Shown here: positions 5,642 through 5,651 of the stretch, in pieces
Position numbering within the stretch: position 1 is the first letter of the stretch
Layout of the letters: the number at the start of each line of letters is the position of its first letter
Assembly (NCBI GenBank): GCA_017999215.1
Contig: JAGOBQ010000306.1
Location: 1 to 5,651, forward strand
Origin: Thermoanaerobaculia bacterium
GTDB taxonomy: Bacteria > Acidobacteriota > Thermoanaerobaculia > UBA5066
Direction of reading: 5' to 3'
DNA length: 5,651 bases
Position numbers and translations under genes: made by a program
Notes under the pieces: generated by a model
What the model was told of the DNA's origin: nothing
What the model saw: the letters and a program-made list of their open reading frames with translations, nothing else
The model's database searches: none

Positions 5642-5651
5642 GGTCTCGGAT

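Overview
The window comes from a very GC-rich bacterial chromosome (about 70% by eye). It looks like ordinary core-metabolism DNA, with no mobile element, phage or CRISPR signal. The taxon cannot be fixed from the sequence. An AroD-AroE fusion beside short-form HisG with HisZ suggests a GC-rich lineage such as Acidobacteriota, but this is only a weak inference. Every supported gene is on the minus strand, so transcription runs from high to low coordinates.

In transcription order the layout is: cysS (cysteinyl-tRNA synthetase, 5641-4226); a 180-base intergenic control region (4225-4046); aroDE, a fused type I 3-dehydroquinate dehydratase and shikimate dehydrogenase (4045-2552); hisZG, a fused ATP-phosphoribosyltransferase regulatory and catalytic protein (2555-927); and the N-terminal 311 codons of hisD, histidinol dehydrogenase (933-1), which leaves the window. 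The last three genes overlap by 4 and 7 bases and clearly form one translationally coupled operon. It joins two steps of the shikimate pathway to the first and last steps of histidine synthesis.

The most interesting part is the control region. It encodes a 13-codon peptide, MTFAPVLWHWHHS, with two Trp and three His codons packed together next to a UAG stop. Downstream lies a chain of mutually exclusive RNA pairings that ends in a perfect 10-bp GC-rich hairpin and a U-rich stretch. A perfect 12-bp alternative pairing uses the hairpin's 5' arm and loop. This is the architecture of a ribosome-mediated attenuator, and its apparent sensor codons read both tryptophan and histidine, which matches the mixed aromatic and histidine content of the operon. 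The hairpin also buries the Shine-Dalgarno-like sequence of aroDE, whose start codon is TTG. A TTGACA hexamer overlapping the cysS stop may be the -35 box of the operon promoter.

Other notable points are the HisZ-HisG fusion, with no obvious separate start for HisG, and several substitutions at normally conserved ligand positions in HisD, HisG and AroE.
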